Below are positions 61,001 through 64,000 of a stretch of DNA of 64,000 bases, one piece after another. The notes beneath the pieces are model-generated. The model had not been told where the DNA came from. It searched no databases and saw only the letters and a list, made by a program, of their open reading frames with translations. Numbering within the stretch: position 1 is the first letter of the stretch; each line of letters opens with the position of its first letter. The translations under genes and the position numbers were made by a program. Origin of the DNA: Undaria pinnatifida (lineage: Eukaryota; Sar; Phaeophyceae; Laminariales; Alariaceae); assembly GCA_012845835.1 (NCBI GenBank), contig JABAKD010000022.1, positions 1,305,501 through 1,369,500 on the forward strand, written 5' to 3'.

Positions 61001-63985
61001 GATTCTACGATAGCCCCCCCTCCCCCAAAGCCAGCGATTTTCTTTTTTTTTTCTTCTTTAACGAACGTTTCATGGCTGCTCGACACAAGGAAGGATGCTA
61101 TTGAAAGAAAAGTATCCATATATTTCCTTGTGTGCAAAGGTCTATCGATCGATGACGTCGGGGAGGGTGTCGAGGGACACCGTATTTCGGGAGACACGAC
61201 CGGCATCATAGGAGGAGCTGGTGTCAGAACCGGCGATTTCGTTGAAGAAAAGTTAGGGGGGGGGGCTACCGTCGAACGACTCATGATAGAGTATACATAT
61301 AGCTCCCCTTACCGGCTTCTGTAGTCGTTGTAGTTCTTTCGGAGGCGGTGAACTTCCCTCTGTGCCGTGTCAAGCTCTGCCAACTGGTGACCAGGCAAAA
61401 GGCGTACCAGTGGGCGTTAAGGGCACATACATACGTAAATATCAAGCCGCTGATCCGTACTCGCATCGGACAGATCACGATCTAGATAATATAGATACCA
61501 TACCTTTCGTTCGGATATGAGGATCTGCGCAGTACAGAGAAGGGTGACATATTTCACACATCAAACGGATCGTATAGATCCCCATTTCATGACTTACAAT
61601 AGATTTCTCGCGACATATCAAAATAAAGCCACGTTGCAGCATCTACCAAGTGTATATTTAGGAACATCTCAGATAGTTCAACGTTTCAGTATCTACTATT
61701 TTTGGGACGGGCCAAGGCTACGGTAGGGTAGGGTAGGGAAGCGTAGGGTAGGGTAGCGTAGGGTAGCGTAGCGTAGGGTAGGGTAGCGTAGGTTAGGGCA
61801 GGGTGGGGTATCGTAGGGTAGCGTAGCGTAGGGTAGGGTAGGGTAGGGTAGGGTAGGGTAGGGTAGGGTAGGGTAGGGTAGGGTAGGGTAGGGTAGGGTA
61901 GGGTAGGGTAGGGTAGGGTAGGGTAGGGTAGGGTAGGGTAGGGTAGGGTAGGGTAGGGTAGGGTAAGGGTAGGGTAGGGTAGGGTAGGGTAGGGTAAGGG
62001 TAGGATAGGGTAGGGTAGGGTAGGGTAGGGTAGGGTAGGGTAGGGTAGGGTACCTCCTTTTCACTTCCGGATTTTCACGTTTTCACCACTCGCCCGAGTG
62101 ACTCTGTATCTCACTGGCGAAAAACATTTCAGGTGATTAATTTGGCGCGGCAGATGTTATCATTCCATTACGGATTCACGTCGCAAGATTACAACAGCAC
62201 GAACTCTGAAAATTGCAAAAGGAAGAGGGCAGTCACTCGCGCGAGTAACCCCGATCCCCTGCAAAAGAGGGCCCAAAAAAAAACTTATCGTAGCATTGGT
62301 GGACGGATCAGGTAGATCCTCATTACATGATTTGTATTTTTCGGAGATATATGAAGGAGATACATACTTCGTGACCTAAATTGTTCGGCACAGATTATTA
62401 GATAGATCCTCAACTCATGGTCTGGATATTTCCGAATAGACCAGATAGATCTCCATTTGACGATCTAGGTATTCCGGAACATGTCGTACAGATCCCCATG
62501 TCGTGATTAAGATATTTGGGGGGAAATGCAGCCCTGATATACATTATGTGAATGGTCTACTGCAGATGATATTGTCAGATGGGAGCTGTGTATGCTTTGC
62601 ATGATCTAGCACATTGTTCCTGGGTCGTGGATGTGTCCTGACAAAAAGCCCGCACAACCTTTGATGACGGCTGATGTAGGGTGTATCAACAAATGATCTC
62701 GATCGTTGCTCTGTCCGATGTGCGAAAAACAAATATTACCGCATCTCTATGGTCACCCCCTTCGGCCAGCTGTGAAGGATCTATTCATACATAATCTAAA
62801 TAGTGACCTGTCTTTTCTGTGTGTGGGGTTCTGTTGCCTACCTCGTCTCCATGCTCACGCCCTCCGAAATCTGTGTAAGATCTAGATAATCTAGAGATGA
62901 TCGCCTCCAATGTTCATGCCCTCCAAAAACCTGTGGAGGATCTAGACGATCTAAATGATCTAGGTGTTGATTTGTACCAGGTATTATTTGAGAACATTTC
63001 TCATGACGGTGGAATGATGCCGATGATCTATTAATAGATGGTGATGTTTCCGCTTATGTTCAGTATAGATGATCTAGATCGTGATCTGTCCAACGTGTTC
63101 AGTATAGATTATATATATCGTGATATTTCCACTTGTGTTGGGCATTGTTGATCTAGGTTGTGATCTGTCCAACGTGTTCAGTATAGATGATTTGGTCATG
63201 ATCTGTCCAACGTGTTCGGTATAGGTGTAGATCGTGATCTGTCTAACGTGTTCAGTATAGATGGTCTAGATCGTGATCTGTCCAATGTGTTCAGTATAGA
63301 TTATCTAGATCATGATCTGTCCAACACGTTAGGTATTTGCTTGCTTTGTCTCCATGTTCATCCCCTTTGACGAGCTGGGAAGGATCATTCTTCTTAGTAC
63401 TTCAAGCGCGGTGGGCTTAACCGTTGTGCGGACAGGAGTGACGCGGTGGGGTTACCAGCCGATTGTCAAAAGCGCCATATATATTAAGCTCCCTTTGTCG
63501 GGTACCCATGTAGACATCAAGCCAGCAGAGAAGTAAATTCGTCGAGTACTCGAGTGCGGCTACACCAGCAGAATAGAAAAGCTGCCCAAACCAGGGACAT
63601 TCAACCACGGATATCCTGTAGTGAATTTCCCATCACAAAAACAACCATCGTCGTTGATGTATCAGATCCAAGATCAATCAACAGATCTACACCAGATCTA
63701 CATGGGCTAGAAAATGAAATCTCCGACCTCCGATATTTCAGTTCTCCCCTCACATCCAAGTTCACGCCGTCCGACGAATCGTGAACTATCTATTAACAAA
63801 AATGGATAGTCTACATCGTGATTTGCTGGAATTGTCACGTATTGCAATCTTTTCACCTCATCGCCATGTTCACCCCCCCTGACGAGCTGTGACAGTTTAA
63901 GCCGCACGTCCTTGTTTTCTGCTCGCAGTCGTCGGATCTCCTCTTTGTTAGCCCCCTTATTGGCCTCCAATATGTCGATATTTGC
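31789..63985 (-). CDS. ODAD3: ODAD3/CCDC151 (ODA10-like) gene, 14 exons, 5' end outside window
   Basis: This gene encodes a coiled-coil axonemal protein needed to assemble and dock outer dynein arms on flagellar doublet microtubules. I joined exons 63985-63857, 61383-61313, 60430-60346, 58474-58343, 56947-56831, 54910-54783, 52124-52049, 50372-50268, 44013-43918, 42828-42733, 40815-40666, 37754-37659, 33597-33306 and 31851-31789. All have AG acceptors and GT donors, and the phases match throughout. The assignment rests on remembered family landmarks in the right order: [15 protein letters not shown], then [34 protein letters not shown], a VKYSG block, PYNQRIDLP, an acidic LDEDELTR block and a Lys-rich tail before the stop. 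About 544 residues lie in the window; vertebrate ODAD3 is roughly 600, so only the N-terminus is missing. The family call is strong. The least certain points are the 60346 donor, the 33597 acceptor and a frameshift at 33388-33399. Confidence 0.9.
31852..33305. other. Last ODAD3 intron
   Basis: No exon on the minus strand. A plus-strand frame at 32768-32956 begins with a hydrophobic signal-like run but has no other support. There is a T-rich stretch at 32275-32290. Confidence 0.5.
33306..33597 (-). CDS. ODAD3: ODAD3 exon, PYNQRIDLP and acidic region, with apparent frameshift
   Basis: The exon runs from acceptor GTTCCCAG (best guess; others are possible) to donor TCTCAC|GTAAGT. The first part encodes [18 protein letters not shown] and a Gly-rich stretch. 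The second encodes [19 protein letters not shown] and KAASH. The two halves are one base out of frame, and a run of 12 G (coding strand) at 33399-33388 lies between them. Both halves match the family C-terminus, so a homopolymer length error or polymorphism is the likeliest cause. Confidence 0.82.
33985..34085. repeat. Dispersed CCTTTAGAACCCCC repeat, single unit
   Basis: TTTAGCCCCTTTAGAACCCC, CCATACTAACTTTAAGTACA and GGGTTTCCAGTTGTAAAGGC. Relatives are at 21165-21395, 22965-23055 and 50020-50145. Confidence 0.6.
34560..34880 (+). repeat. GATC-rich satellite family, copy 1
   Basis: TGATCTAGATATTTCATGGA, AGATCTGTATGATCTAGC, GTTGGATATGTACTCTAAAG, then repeated (TATGATCTA). Same order as 52140-52610. 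Other loci are 41840-42240, 61440-61600 and 62300-63340. Asp-His-Ile repeat frames are artefacts. Confidence 0.8.
35040..35470. mobile_element. MITE family B copy
   Basis: Starts CACGCGTGCCACGATAGAGG and ends TGCCACGCTAGAGATAG. The interior has CTGAATGACGGGCCTCCTT, TTTCGTTGTATGCCTAGG and AAACCTAAGAGAAAAC. Related copies are at 36200-36516, 39590-39945, 40300-40530 and 57440-57730. Confidence 0.55.
35513..36050 (+). mobile_element. MITE family A copy split by a (TAG)n tract
   Basis: The left part (ATTCTACGATAGCGCCCC to TTTTCTTGGC) and right part (CTATCGAACGATGACGTCGG to GGGCTACCGCAGAACCACTC) match family A. Between them lie about 255 bases of (GTA/TAG)n. Poly-Val and poly-Tyr frames over the tract are artefacts. 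Confidence 0.85.
35655..35912 (+). repeat. (TAG)n microsatellite inside a MITE
   Basis: About 85 TAG units with GAT, GCA and GGT interruptions. Confidence 0.95.
36200..36516. mobile_element. MITE family B copy
   Basis: Starts GGGGCACATGCTACGATAGA and ends GGCCTCTATCGTAAAACGCG, so the two ends are inverted copies. The interior has TGAAATGACGGGGCTCCTTA, CCTCTAGGTCATGGGATTTT and a GGAACCCAAGAAAAAAAACG tail. Confidence 0.7.
37429..37515 (-). pseudogene. Degenerate copy of the 37659-37754 exon
   Basis: Read on the minus strand, GTGGCC...ACGGAACAGT, GAAGTGTTCGAGGTGGCCGA, TTTTAGTGGAGATCGGCAAA and ATAAG|GTGATCGACGGG follow the exon GTGGCGATGACGGA, GATGTGCTCGAGGTTGCCGA, GTGCTGGTGGAGGTCAGCGA and GAAG|GTGAGCGACTGG. 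Frameshifts and stops break it. Confidence 0.75.
37659..37754 (-). CDS. ODAD3: ODAD3 exon, [17 protein letters not shown]
   Basis: 32 codons in phase 0. The acceptor is TGTTTTAG and the donor GTGAAG|GTGAGC. The amphipathic helix [17 protein letters not shown] corresponds to the short helix ahead of the acidic C-terminal region in the family. A near full-length degenerate copy lies about 230 bases downstream. Confidence 0.85.
37800..39240. other. ODAD3 intron, no exon seen
   Basis: Several T- or A-runs (38795-38808, 39070-39085) and no conserved frame. One motif pair, ATTTCTGCGATCAGACATGG near 38871 and TTCTGCGATCGGGCATGG near 38559, marks a small local repeat. Confidence 0.45.
39283..39352 (-). 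pseudogene. Copy of the 3' end and donor of the 40666-40815 exon
   Basis: Minus strand GGGTGGAGTGAGTGCCTCAG, AGACAAGCCCAAGACCACGA, CCGGCGAG|GTCACC corresponds to the exon's GGGTGGAGCACCTTCAGGAC, AAGCTCAAGACCACGGCCAG, CGAG|GTCAGTCGC. The downstream CGCCCG is also shared. The peptide would be DKPKTTTGE against DKLKTTASE. Confidence 0.8.
39590..39945. mobile_element. MITE family B copy
   Basis: GACGCGAGGTATGCACGAT, AAGGTATACCACTTTTTGGC, GTGCTCCTTAACCCTCC, GGCCATGGGATTGTTCATCC and a closing GGTACCTTTATCGTAGGATG. Confidence 0.6.
39960..40112 (+). repeat. (ATGCTTAT)n satellite
   Basis: Some 16 degenerate units of ATGCTTAT/ATGCTTAC/ATGCTCAT. Confidence 0.9.
40300..40530. mobile_element. MITE family B copy
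   Basis: GCATGCTACGATAGAGGCAC, AAAAGGTATACCTCTTTTTG, AAATGACGGGGCTCCTCC and GTAGGATATGGGATTGCTCT. It lies about 140 bases from the donor of the 40666 exon. Confidence 0.6.
40666..40815 (-). CDS. ODAD3: ODAD3 exon, 50 codons
   Basis: The acceptor is CGCCGCAG and the donor AGCGAG|GTCAGT, phase 0. It encodes [18 protein letters not shown] and later [18 protein letters not shown]. This matches the AKDSLEHLASKL region of vertebrate ODAD3. Copies of its 5' end lie upstream (40935-41015) and a copy of its 3' end lies downstream (39283-39352). Confidence 0.94.
40930..41015 (-). pseudogene. Two copies of the acceptor and 5' end of the 40666-40815 exon
   Basis: At 40977-41012 the minus strand reads GCCGCAG|CTGGTGGACGATC then ACGAAGAGCTGTTGTCCAAC, against GCCGCAG|ATGGTGGACGACC then ACGAAGAGCTGCTGTCCAAC in the exon. 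A shorter second copy (TACCGCAG|ACGGTGGCGA) lies at 40933-40950. Confidence 0.85.
41190..41260 (+). repeat. ATTAATAGTATAT tandem repeat
   Basis: Five degenerate units of TATTAATAGTATA/CATATTAATAG. Confidence 0.75.
41380..41620. repeat. CCCGACCCG-family repeat, copy 2
   Basis: GACCCGACCCGACCCAACCC with CCTAACCCGACCCTAACCCT variants and CCATGAGATTTCC-type spacers. Confidence 0.7.
41840..42240 (-). repeat. GATC-rich satellite family, copy in reverse orientation
   Basis: CAGGCAGATCACGATATCAC, repeated GATCATATGGATCATCTAGA, and GATCTTCCCTGGAAAGTTTA match the reverse complement of the copy at 34560-34880. Confidence 0.75.
42319..42625 (-). repeat. Three tandem copies of the donor region of the 42733-42828 exon
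   Basis: Units spaced about 120-137 bases apart. Minus-strand junctions: exon GGGCATCGGCGAAAG|GTAAGA; copy at 42581-42625 GGGCGTCGACGAAAG|GTGTGA; copy at 42461-42510 GGCCGTCGATGAAAG|GTGAGA; the most decayed copy is at 42319-42392. Flanking GAGCACAAAA/CGCACAAAATAAT blocks and CTAACATCTTAGATGCCAGC also repeat. Confidence 0.85.
42733..42828 (-). CDS. ODAD3: ODAD3 exon, [13 protein letters not shown] to VKYSG
   Basis: 32 codons in phase 0. The acceptor is GCTTGCAG and the donor CGAAAG|GTAAGA. It encodes [19 protein letters not shown], then VKYSG, then GEGHRRK. Three tandem decayed copies of its 3' end and donor follow in the intron (42319-42625). Confidence 0.94.
43680..43815 (+). repeat. Decayed [12 protein letters not shown]-type repeat
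   Basis: GGGGAGTCACCGACCTATGT, then ACTTCGACCAAATCCGCGAT and CTCACAGCTGACG. About 100 bases from the donor of the 43918-44013 exon. Confidence 0.65.
43918..44013 (-). CDS. ODAD3: ODAD3 exon, [13 protein letters not shown] block
   Basis: 32 codons in phase 0. The acceptor is TATGGCCAG and the donor AACCAG|GTACGA. It encodes [18 protein letters not shown] and ends [10 protein letters not shown]. The corresponding human segment is the ATGTDE block followed by a run on the pattern F-Q-L-x-x-L-K-x-E-N. Confidence 0.95.
44015..45140. other. ODAD3 intron, no exon seen
   Basis: Unique-looking sequence without a conserved frame. A short AGGAAAGGAA repeat lies at 45000-45050. Confidence 0.4.
45142..46159. 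repeat. 509-base tandem duplication
   Basis: Copy 1 is 45142-45650 and copy 2 is 45651-46159. They differ at only a few positions (for example TCTAAATTCGCC against TCTAGATTCGCT, and GTGCTATTGACA against GTACTATTAACA). Each carries the core GCAGCTTGCGAAGATGAGTA and the frame [19 protein letters not shown] with a stop, a diverged form of [12 protein letters not shown]. Confidence 0.93.
46155..46370 (-). repeat. [12 protein letters not shown]-type repeat, long copy
   Basis: Same order and nearly the same sequence as 29965-30175, and the same orientation. It starts directly at the end of the 509-base duplication. Confidence 0.85.
46450..46590 (+). repeat. Long G homopolymers
   Basis: Two blocks of nearly pure G (46450-46478 and 46536-46589) with short flanking similarity (CTATAAATCCTTTCGAGGGG and CTATACATTATTTCGAGGGG). 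Length is unlikely to be accurate in any assembly. Confidence 0.85.
47020..47315 (-). mobile_element. MITE family A copy
   Basis: CTACGGTAGCCCCCCCAACG, AACGAAATCGCCGGTTTCAA, CCCCGACGTCATCGATCGAT, GTGTCGAGCAGCCATGATTC and GGGGGGGCCATCGTGGAATC. An internal duplication of the TATCCTTCCTTGTGTCGAGC block is present. Confidence 0.78.
47660..47830 (+). repeat. Dispersed element with (AAC)n tract, copy 2
   Basis: GTGACTGGAGCCTGTCCGGT, GACCACGGACTTGATTATGC and GAGTTATCGTGAGAACAACA, then interrupted (AAC)n. Shares its leader with 28985-29223. Confidence 0.85.
48540..48760. repeat. CCCGACCCG-family repeat, copy 3
   Basis: Repeated GACCCGACCCGACTCGACCC with TTTCCCACACCTTC and GGGTTTTTGCAATACC spacers. 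Confidence 0.7.
48770..50010. other. ODAD3 intron, no exon seen
   Basis: Contains a 16-base palindrome, GATCGGAGGCACGTGCCTCCGATC (near 49043), and a GATGATGATG tract near 49455-49485. No conserved minus-strand frame. Confidence 0.45.
50020..50145. repeat. Dispersed GGGGGCTCCAAAGGGGTCAA repeat
   Basis: TTTTGGGTCTACCCATTTAC, AACTGAAAACCCC and GGGGGTTTGGGGGCTCCAAA. Relatives are at 22965-23055 and 21165-21395. It ends about 120 bases from the donor of the 50268 exon. Confidence 0.65.
50268..50372 (-). CDS. ODAD3: ODAD3 exon, [10 protein letters not shown] segment
   Basis: 35 codons in phase 0. The acceptor is TTGCGACAG and the donor AAAGAG|GTAAGT. It encodes an Ala/Thr-rich start and then [16 protein letters not shown], which leads into ATGVSDVNE of the next exon, the family's most conserved junction. 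The following intron is the longest in the gene (about 6.3 kb). Confidence 0.93.
50465..50560 (+). repeat. Partial [12 protein letters not shown]-type repeat
   Basis: GCGTAGCTTGCAAAGATGGG, TTGCGACGAAACTCTGTCGA and TCTCACAGCTGCGG. About 90 bases upstream of the acceptor of the 50268-50372 exon. Confidence 0.65.
51812..52035 (+). mobile_element. MITE family A copy abutting an exon donor
   Basis: CTACGATAGCCCCCCCCAAG to GGGGGGACTACCGCAGAACA, ending about 12 bases from the ODAD3 donor at 52048. The internal order is the same as in the other copies. Confidence 0.8.
52049..52124 (-). CDS. ODAD3: ODAD3 exon, 25 codons
   Basis: The acceptor is CGTTTCAG and the donor CAAGAAG|GTAAGT, the best donor match in the gene. 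The peptide is [18 protein letters not shown], ending EQGLKK. The first base completes an Arg codon from the previous exon. A MITE-like repeat ends about 12 bases past the donor, and a GATC-rich satellite begins just upstream of the acceptor. Confidence 0.86.
52140..52610 (+). repeat. GATC-rich satellite family
   Basis: TTGATGATCTAGATATTTTG, GAGCTGTACGGTCTGAGCTG, GTTGGATACGTACTCTTTAC, then about 22 ATATGATCT units. It sits directly upstream of the 52049-52124 exon's acceptor. Confidence 0.85.
52880..53165. repeat. CCCGACCCG-family repeat, copy 4
   Basis: GTCTCGTCCCGTCCCTGCCC and GGCCCGGCCCGG runs with GTGAGATTCTTAAAG and GTGAAATTTTCAAG spacers. The most GC-rich of the four copies. Confidence 0.7.
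53170..54780. other. ODAD3 intron, no exon seen
   Basis: Short tandem bits (GTTTTCGTTTTCGTTTTCG near 53262; CAGAACATTTCTCAGAGCAT near 53414) and a C16 run with CACC units near 54436-54465. No supported exon. Confidence 0.45.
54783..54910 (-). CDS. ODAD3: ODAD3 exon, [15 protein letters not shown] segment
   Basis: 42 codons plus two bases. The acceptor is AATAATGCAG and the donor CCGACAG|GTGACA. The peptide is strongly charged ([16 protein letters not shown], then arginine-rich) and predicted coiled coil, ending [11 protein letters not shown]. An (AAC)n/(CAA)n tract on the coding strand sits about 45 bases upstream of the acceptor. Confidence 0.9.
54925..55078 (+). repeat. (TTGA)n then (TTG)n microsatellites
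   Basis: Eight TTGA/GATT units followed by about 40 TTG units. The transcribed strand reads (CAA)n, ending within 45 bases of the acceptor of the 54783-54910 exon. Confidence 0.95.
55310..55485 (+). repeat. [12 protein letters not shown]-type repeat
   Basis: CCTGGTACAAGCTACACTGC, GGGGAGTCGCCGACCTATAT, CGCGCGATCGGAGTACCACA and a frame [19 protein letters not shown] in which the ATG is GTG. Confidence 0.8.
55588..55835 (+). mobile_element. MITE family A copy
   Basis: CTGATTCTACGATAGCCCCT to ACCGGCGATCTCGTCAAAAA. The right terminus has decayed. It shares GGGAGGGTGTCGAGGGACA with 47020-47315 and 61000-61281, a subfamily mark. Confidence 0.75.
56831..56947 (-). CDS. ODAD3: ODAD3 exon, [10 protein letters not shown] block
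   Basis: 39 codons, phase 0, acceptor CTTGCAG, donor CGAGAG|GTATCG. It encodes [18 protein letters not shown] followed by [18 protein letters not shown] and continues directly from VKRLK of the previous exon. A long hexanucleotide repeat begins about 20 bases upstream of the acceptor. Confidence 0.93.
56965..57260 (+). repeat. (GTTGGT)n hexanucleotide array
   Basis: About 45 TTGGTG units with few interruptions, ending in GATGTTGATGATG variants. The transcribed strand reads (ACCAAC)n, up to about 20 bases from the acceptor of the 56831-56947 exon. Confidence 0.95.
57440..57730. mobile_element. MITE family B copy
   Basis: GCGCGCTACGATAGATATAT, AAGGTATACCGTTTTTTGTC, CGTCGTGGGATTTTCCTTCG and CAAGCGAGGAGCCCCAAGAA. 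Confidence 0.6.
57740..58340. other. ODAD3 intron, no exon seen
   Basis: A GGGAACCG motif appears twice near 58118 and 58160 with surrounding CGACAAGAACAGCTCGCG. No exon supported. Confidence 0.4.
58343..58474 (-). CDS. ODAD3: ODAD3 exon with [16 protein letters not shown] core
   Basis: 44 codons in phase 0, from acceptor TTTACGCAG to donor CTAAAG|GTTAGT. It starts [18 protein letters not shown] and ends [10 protein letters not shown], one of the most diagnostic blocks of the ODAD3/ODA10 family. A decayed copy of its 5' end, with the acceptor, lies about 1.3 kb upstream in the preceding intron (59769-59812). Confidence 0.93.
58690..59047 (-). mobile_element. Short terminal-repeat element with tRNA-like segment, copy 2
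   Basis: Direct terminal repeats at 58705-58770 and 58985-59047 (GTCCGTTTGACCACTTGCAA in both). On the minus strand the segment AACAAATGGCGTCGTCGACA is followed by a perfect T-arm, GTGGGTTCGAATCCCACTAT, and CCACAATAATAAACG. The same layout as at 27630-28005. Confidence 0.72.
59070..59290 (+). repeat. Dispersed repeat with GGGACGGAGCCCGTCGGGCG core, copy 2
   Basis: CACCGACCAGACAGGCACCG, TGCACCAAGCGCGAAGCGCC and AAGGGTGAGCTGCATCCTAC. Family of 16157-16445. Confidence 0.75.
59769..59880 (-). pseudogene. Copy of the acceptor and 5' end of the 58343-58474 exon
   Basis: Minus strand CAG|CCGAACCAGGAGGATTC then TCCTTCGACTCGAAGTATTC, against CAG|CCGAACCGGGAGGATTC then TCCTCTGACTCGAAAGATCC in the exon. 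The peptide would be [13 protein letters not shown] against [13 protein letters not shown]. Weaker similarity continues about 60 bases into the upstream intron side. Confidence 0.85.
60346..60430 (-). CDS. ODAD3: ODAD3 exon, coiled coil
   Basis: The acceptor GCGTTCCAG gives a phase-correct junction (YRSR to [14 protein letters not shown]). The exon continues as [11 protein letters not shown]. Two donors are possible. CAAG|GTTCAG at 60353 is closer to consensus but breaks the phase into the next exon. CAGG|GTTTTC, used here, keeps phase 0. A tiny unseen exon could reconcile the stronger donor. Confidence 0.72.
60535..60845 (+). repeat. Dispersed repeat with GCGACGGAGCACGCCGGGGT core, copy 3
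   Basis: TTCATGCATGGCCGTAGTCT, CACCGACCAGGCAGGCATCG, TGCACCAAGCGCGAAGCG and TTTTTTCTGGTGTGGTCGCT. Closest to 59070-59290. Confidence 0.75.
61000..61281 (+). mobile_element. MITE family A copy near an exon donor
   Basis: GATTCTACGATAGCCCCCCC to GGGGGGGCTACCGTCGAACG, with TCGATCGATGACGTCGGGGA inside. It ends about 30 bases from the ODAD3 donor at 61312. Confidence 0.82.
61313..61383 (-). CDS. ODAD3: ODAD3 exon, 23 codons plus 2 bases
   Basis: The acceptor is GTCACCAG and the donor is AGCCG|GTAAGG. The peptide [18 protein letters not shown] is a typical heptad-rich coiled coil. It enters in phase 0 from the preceding exon and leaves two bases that are completed by the next exon. A MITE-like repeat ends about 30 bases past the donor. 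Confidence 0.82.
61440..61600 (-). repeat. GATC-rich satellite family, short copy
   Basis: GGACAGATCACGATCTAGAT and ACGGATCGTATAGATCCCCA. Directly upstream of the acceptor of the 61313-61383 exon. Confidence 0.6.
61721..62052 (+). repeat. (GGGTA)n pentanucleotide array
   Basis: About 65 TAGGG units. The left 80 bases have GCGTA variants; the rest is near perfect. Tyr-Pro-Thr-Leu repeat frames are artefacts. Confidence 0.97.
62085..62255. mobile_element. Element bounded by CACTCGCGCGAGTG-type ends, copy 2
   Basis: CACTCGCCCGAGTGACTCTG at the left and CAGTCACTCGCGCGAGTAAC at the right. The interior blocks (CACTGGCGAAAAACA, TACAACAGCACGAA) follow the order of 8820-9020. Confidence 0.55.
62300..63340 (-). 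repeat. GATC-rich satellite with interspersed exon-end copies
   Basis: From 63050 to 63330 the unit GATCTGTCCAACGTGTTCAG, TATAGATGATCTAGATCGT repeats about six times. Further left are older units. Copies of the 3' end of the 63857-63985 exon sit between them at 62738-62778, 62836-62876 and 62897-62936, with others at 63340-63384 and 63747-63786. Confidence 0.8.
63857..63985 (-). CDS. ODAD3: ODAD3 exon (first visible), 43 codons
   Basis: The exon opens after a TTTAG acceptor and closes at GATGAG|GTGAAA, phase 0 at both ends. It encodes a charged coiled-coil segment with [16 protein letters not shown] and ends GGEHGDE. This is the N-terminal coiled coil of the family, and earlier exons lie beyond the right edge. 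Its last ~40 bases recur five times in the following intron. Confidence 0.82.
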
Positions 63986-64000
63986 CTAAAAATCACGAGG

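Overview
This is a fragment of an intron-rich, repeat-rich eukaryotic nuclear genome. The real coding sequence is short exons (60-440 bases) spread over very large introns, almost all on the minus strand. Most long open frames come from microsatellites or repeats. One gene encodes an outer dynein arm docking/assembly protein, so the organism has (or had) motile flagella. That, together with huge introns and many small DNA-transposon-like repeats, would fit a brown alga or other stramenopile. This placement is an inference; no marker gene in the window proves it.

Two genes can be assembled by joining exons with conserved splice sites and matching phases. (1) A minus-strand ODAD3/CCDC151 (ODA10-like) gene runs from beyond the right edge to a stop codon at 31789-31791. 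It has 14 exons and about 544 residues in the window, spread over about 32 kb, so about 95% of the locus is intron. (2) A minus-strand gene at 25994-14880 has four exons and encodes a 308-residue protein with about seven hydrophobic segments and an acidic Ser-rich tail. I cannot assign it to a family. A third, partial locus is an exon at 4401-4210. It resembles the first exon of gene 2 over about 60 ungapped residues and looks like part of a paralogous gene continuing past the left edge.

Layout: 1-4260 holds a 2.8 kb foldback-like element (tandem arrays in inverted orientation, nested inside another dispersed repeat) and a tandem array of exon-end copies next to the paralogous exon. 4400-14880 is gene-poor repeats. 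14880-25994 is the membrane-protein gene. 26000-31788 is intergenic repeats and microsatellites. 31789-64000 is ODAD3.

The most unusual feature is what I call splice-junction echoes. Degenerate copies of exon ends, each carrying 20-90 bases of exon plus the adjoining splice site, lie in the neighbouring intron or flank, sometimes as tandem units of 120-250 bases. I see this at seven or eight junctions in all three loci. Copies of an exon's 3' end lie downstream of it, and copies of its 5' end lie upstream. This looks like intron growth by repeated local duplication across splice junctions.

The rest is mostly dispersed repeats: several MITE-like families, a PIF/Harbinger-like and a pogo-like non-autonomous element, a short terminal-repeat element with a tRNA-like T-arm, a repeat carrying the short frame [16 protein letters not shown]-rich and GGTACC-rich satellites, and many microsatellites.
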